Shown here piece after piece: positions 13,977 to 17,365 of a DNA stretch of 17,365 bases. The DNA lies in the NCBI GenBank assembly GCA_016188575.1, contig JACPHN010000176.1:1-17365 (forward strand), read 5' to 3'. A model generated the notes under the pieces. That model saw only the letters and a program-made list of their open reading frames with translations, was not told the origin of the DNA and did no database searches. The stretch is from Candidatus Schekmanbacteria bacterium (GTDB lineage Bacteria > CSSED10-310 > JACPHN01). The position numbers and the translations under genes were made by a program. How positions within the stretch are numbered: the first letter of the stretch is position 1; each line of letters begins with the position of its first letter.

Positions 13977-14424
13977 TACCTCCGCGGGGTTGTCCTTGTG
14001 TCCGGCCACGATGTAGATCTCGTCACACTCGACGGTGCCTTCGAGCTTGATGGGTCGCTTGGCCTCGACGATGCGTTCTCGGAGCTGGTCCGTCATCTTC
14101 CGCGGGTCGTCCTTGCCGAGTGCCGAGTCCCAGCTCGCGGGCGATCTGCTGATTCGACAGGTTCAGCCCCATCAGATAGAGGCACAGCACCCAGACTCGA
14201 AGCGGCTGATGGTGCCCGGCGAAAATCGTCCCCGGCAGGTCGTCGAAGCGCCGCTCACAGGCCTTGCACAGGTAGCGCTGCCGCTCCCGCTGAGTCTCGT
14301 CTCGCCCTTGCCTGGTCACTTGTTCCGAGCCGCGGTCCGGGCAGCGGGCTCCGTCTGGCCAGCGCATCTGCCGCACCGTCTCGAACCACCTCGCGTCGTC
14401 GATGCGAGTCTGGATGTTTGTCAT
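13977..14424 (-). pseudogene. IS1595-family transposase, truncated and frameshifted
   Basis: The minus strand reads MTNIQTRIDDARWFETVRQ, an N-terminal zinc-ribbon region (CPDRGS, where relatives have CP-CGS, then YLCKACERRFDDLPGTIF), then VLCLYLMGLNLSNQQIARELGL. A frameshift follows, and the sequence resumes as RKMTDQLRERIVEAKRPIK and GTVECDEIYIVAGHKDNPAEV, the start of the ISXO2-like DDE domain with its first Asp. The shift is caused by an exact 7-bp tandem duplication (GCCGAGT at 14115-14121 and 14122-14128); removing one copy restores the frame. The rest of the catalytic domain is missing, cut off beside the inverted-repeat structure. One zinc Cys is also lost. Confidence 0.85.
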
Positions 14425-14497
14425 GCCGCAAGTATCGCCATGGGGAGCGCGCCGCGCAACCCCGCCTCCTCTCTCCAGAGCACCGGGAGCCACCGAT

Positions 14498-17365
14498 CTA
14501 CTCGACGCGGGCCAGCTCCCCGGATTCCGTAAGGTTGGTATCACCGCCGGCGAATCCAATGGAGTCCCGAGCCGTCCAGCGCCCCACCGCCGCGTCGTAG
14601 TCCCGGGCGCCAAACCGCACCATGCCCGTATCCGAATCGTAGAGCCCGCCCGCGAATCCGAACGGCTGAAAGCCAGGGTTGGTGTCGGTCAAGACGCGCC
14701 CCCCAGGCGTCGTAGTCCAGCCGTTGCGCCACGGCGCCGGTGGCCGCGTTCACTACCATGCGCACGCTCCCGAGGTGGTCGCTCAGGATGCGGCAAGTCG
14801 TGCCGTCGCGCACCATCGCGTCCGGCACGTGGGGACGGCTGGCGTAGACGAACACTGACACAACGGCACCGCTGCCGTCGAGCTCCGCCACGGGTTCGAG
14901 CGCGTCCTGATAGAGCCACGCCTGTTGCAAAACCCCGTTGATCTTCTTGCCGACGCGCCGCCCGACTCCGTCGACCTCGTAGGTGATCGCCGGTCCGTCG
15001 GGGAGGGACACCGAACGGAGGTTGCCGAGCACGTCGAACACGTAGCCCGTCGTCCCCTTCGGTCCCGTCTTGCCGGCGAGCTGCCCGGCGGCGCCGAAGG
15101 CGCAGGTCGTGTCCCCGTAGGCCGCCAGCCGATCCTGTCCGTCGTAGCTCGCCGCGATCGTCCCCGCGGGCGTGGTTTCCGACAGTCGGTTGCCGTTGGC
15201 GTCGTAGGTCCAGCTCGCCGCGGGTGCCCCGTCTTCCGTCACCGCCGCGAGGCGCCCTGCCGCATCGTACGCGTAGGCCACATCAAGCGCCTCTCCCTGC
15301 ACCGTCTCCTGCTTGGCGACAATCCGGCCGAGGTCGTCGCGCTGATAGGTCACGGCGTACAGCGCGTCGCCTCCGGCGGACGCCGAGTAGGAGCTCAGGT
15401 CTCCGTAGCTATCGTACGCGTACGTGTCCGTGACGCCGCCGAGCGCCGTGCCGCTCAGGAAACCCGTCGCCGCGTCGCGCGTCAGAGTCACCGGCCCGGC
15501 CCCGGTCACCAGCCCGTCATCGTCGTAGGTGTACGCGGTCTCGTTGCCGCCGTTGGCACGCCGCGAGCTGATCCGGAAGTCGTCGTTCCAGGTGACGTCG
15601 ACACTGCCGGCCACGGTCCCGGTCCACGCCACACCCAGAGGCAGCACCCCGTCCGAGCTCAGCGTCAGGTCGGTGCCGTCGGGTCCGGCGATCACGGCGA
15701 GCCGGCCGGTGTCGCCGTCGTGGGTGACAGCGATCTCTCTGCCATCCGGAAGCTCCAGGCGCGCGAGACGACCTCCGGCGTTGTATTGAAGGTTCACCGC
15801 ACGACCTAGCGCGTCGGTCACCGGTTCCGCACGACGGTCGAGATCGTAGCTCGCGGTGGTGCTCCATCTGTCAGGGCCGGGTTCGGTGGTCGCATCCGGC
15901 GCCGGCGGGTCGTACGACGCCGCCAGGTCCACCGGCGTGTAGGTGAAGAGGTGCGCCTCCCGGTCCGGCGGCGTCACCGCGGTCACGTTCGCGCCGGCAT
16001 CCCACGCGAGCCCGATCGCGCCGCCATCGGGAGCCGTAACCCCGAGCGTCCTGCCGACGAGGTCGTAGGCAAACGCCGTGACCCTCTCGAGCGGGTCCCG
16101 TGACCGACGCCACGTTCCAACGAAGATCGTAGGCGACCGTGGTCGTCCGCGTGCCCTGGCTCACCCCGGTCAGTCTGCCCTGCGTGTCCCACGTGAAGCT
16201 CGCGGGCAGCATCCCGGCGCGGGACGACTCCACGATGCGGTCCTCGCCGTCGAGCGTCACGGTAGCCGTCCGCCCCAGTGGCGATGTCAGGGTCCACCGC
16301 CGGGCTGCGGCGTCATAGACGGCCTGCCAGGTCCGCCCGCCGATCGTCGCGGCTTGCCGCAGCTCGGTCGCGCTGAGCGGGCCGCCCGGGTCGGCGAGCG
16401 TCGCCTGCCGGTCGATCGTCGCCACCCGCTCGCGGCCTCCCGGCATGCGCGCGGCGATCCGCGAGGTGTACGCCGCCTCCGTGCCCCACCGCGGGTCCGC
16501 GGCGATCTCCGTCGTCACTGCCCTCCCCGACGGCGCCGTCACTTCGGTGCGCCCTGACCGGTAGGTCTCGGTGCGCGTCACCAGGCCCGCAGGGTCGGTC
16601 ACGACGCTCACCGAGTGCTCGTTCCCCAGCTTCTCCGAGCGGTAAGTCGTCGTCAACCCCTCCGCCGTCGTCAGCGACACCTCGTGGTCGTTCGTGGCCG
16701 CGATCAGCGCGCGCGCGAGCCGCTTGCCGCCACCCGCGGCGCCTTCGGCGTAGACCAGCAGCCCGAGCTCGTCGTACTGATAGGTCGAGGTGAAGCCACG
16801 CGGCGTCGTGAAGCTGGCGAGCAGGTCACCGCTGTCGTAGGTCATGGCCGACACCCCGCCCGCCTCGTCGGTCACCGACGCGAGCCGGCCGCGGGCGTCG
16901 ACCGCCAGCGCAGTCCGGTGGCCGTTCGGGGAGACGATGGCAGTCGGGACGCCGCCGGCGTCGCGTGCGATCGCCGTGGCGTTGCCCGCGCCATCGGTCA
17001 CGCCGGTGAGCCGGTTCTCCGCGTCGTACGAGAACGTCCAGGTGACCCGGCCCGTCAGCCCGTCGAGCGTGCGCAGATGTCGGCCACGCGACGAGAAGAC
17101 GTACACCTCGCCACCGTCGCGCGAAACGACGGCGATTTCGTCCGTGCCGGTGCCAGCGATGGAGCGGATCTCGCGGATCCGGCTGTTGCCGCGGTCGGCG
17201 ACGTAGATGCGCCCGTTCGGCGCAACCGTCACGCCTGCCGGCGAGTCGAAGGTCGCGACCGCGGCGAGCTCACCATCTCCGGCGGTACCCGCCGCGCCGG
17301 ACCCGGCGACCGTGGCGAGCTTGCGACTCTGCTCCACGGCGCGCACGCGCCCCTGTTCGGTATCG
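14498..17365 (-). pseudogene. NHL/YD-repeat (Rhs, teneurin-like) protein, partial and frameshifted
   Basis: Open to the window edge at its 5' end. The order is an NHL-type repeat (ATVAGSGAAGTAGDG, then GVTVAPNGRIYVADRGNSRI), then a junction GGEVYVFSSRGRHLRTLDGL, then a long run of YD repeats (such as FSYDAENRLTGVTDGAGN). Last comes the Rhs-core end [20 protein letters not shown], and [28 protein letters not shown]. Single-base changes break it near 16088-16100 and at a G6 run near 14701-14706, giving three frames. The conserved end NLYG also appears one T short. No toxin tip follows; the sequence breaks off beside the IS1595 remnant. Intact relatives form beta-barrel shells, either carrying toxins or on the cell surface. 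The regular frame before and after each shift suggests recent decay or sequence error. Confidence 0.85.

Overview
The window is high-GC DNA, by eye roughly two-thirds G+C. Its gene content suggests a Gram-negative, probably environmental bacterium: a lipoprotein signal peptide, sigma-54 regulation, PiT, ArsS, MerT and MerA families, and a mobile-element load typical of Proteobacteria-like or Rokubacteria/Myxococcota-like genomes. The exact phylum cannot be fixed by reading alone.

Layout. (1) 1-2216 is degraded mobile DNA. It holds an unrecognised short ORF and, on the minus strand, a ruined transposase locus made of a DUF4338 (DruA-family) fragment followed by an IS4/Tn5-like C-terminal part. 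Two small elements, of 164 nt and 69 nt, interrupt that reading frame and can each be removed in frame. (2) 2217-5676 is a plus-strand cluster: patatin-like lipase, NrtS-like small membrane protein, ArsS-like arsenosugar radical SAM enzyme and PiT anion permease. The first three overlap by ATGA. (3) 6035-7441 encodes a KamA-family radical SAM protein. (4) 7488-8922 is an IS200/IS605-type element that encodes TnpB. It has related hairpins at both ends and a hairpin-rich 3' end that looks like an omega (re)RNA. (5) 8919-10231 is a class I/II aminotransferase pseudogene.

(6) 10355-13841 is the most interesting part: a mercury-resistance module. A minus-strand sigma-54 activator with no sensor domain faces merT-merA-merP(lipoprotein). 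The intergenic region has a good -24/-12 sigma-54 promoter for merT. It also has a 22-bp dyad about 125 bp upstream of the expected start point, and that dyad overlaps a strong sigma-70-type promoter for the activator itself. The activator's AAA+ domain carries a C-x4-C-x2-C cluster that could be a metal site. Known mer operons are usually controlled by MerR or ArsR-type proteins, so a one-component sigma-54 mercury switch would be unusual.

(7) 13845-17365 holds a 126-bp inverted-repeat structure, a truncated IS1595-family transposase inactivated by a 7-bp tandem duplication, and a long NHL/YD-repeat (Rhs, teneurin-like) gene on the minus strand. That gene runs off the window end and is broken by single-base frameshifts.

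How the parts fit: regions 2 and 6 are both linked to toxic metal(loid) handling (arsenic and mercury). They sit among decayed insertion sequences, which looks like an accessory island. Several lesions fall in G homopolymers, so some of the decay could be assembly error. The in-frame stop codons, the duplication and the inserted elements are harder to explain that way.
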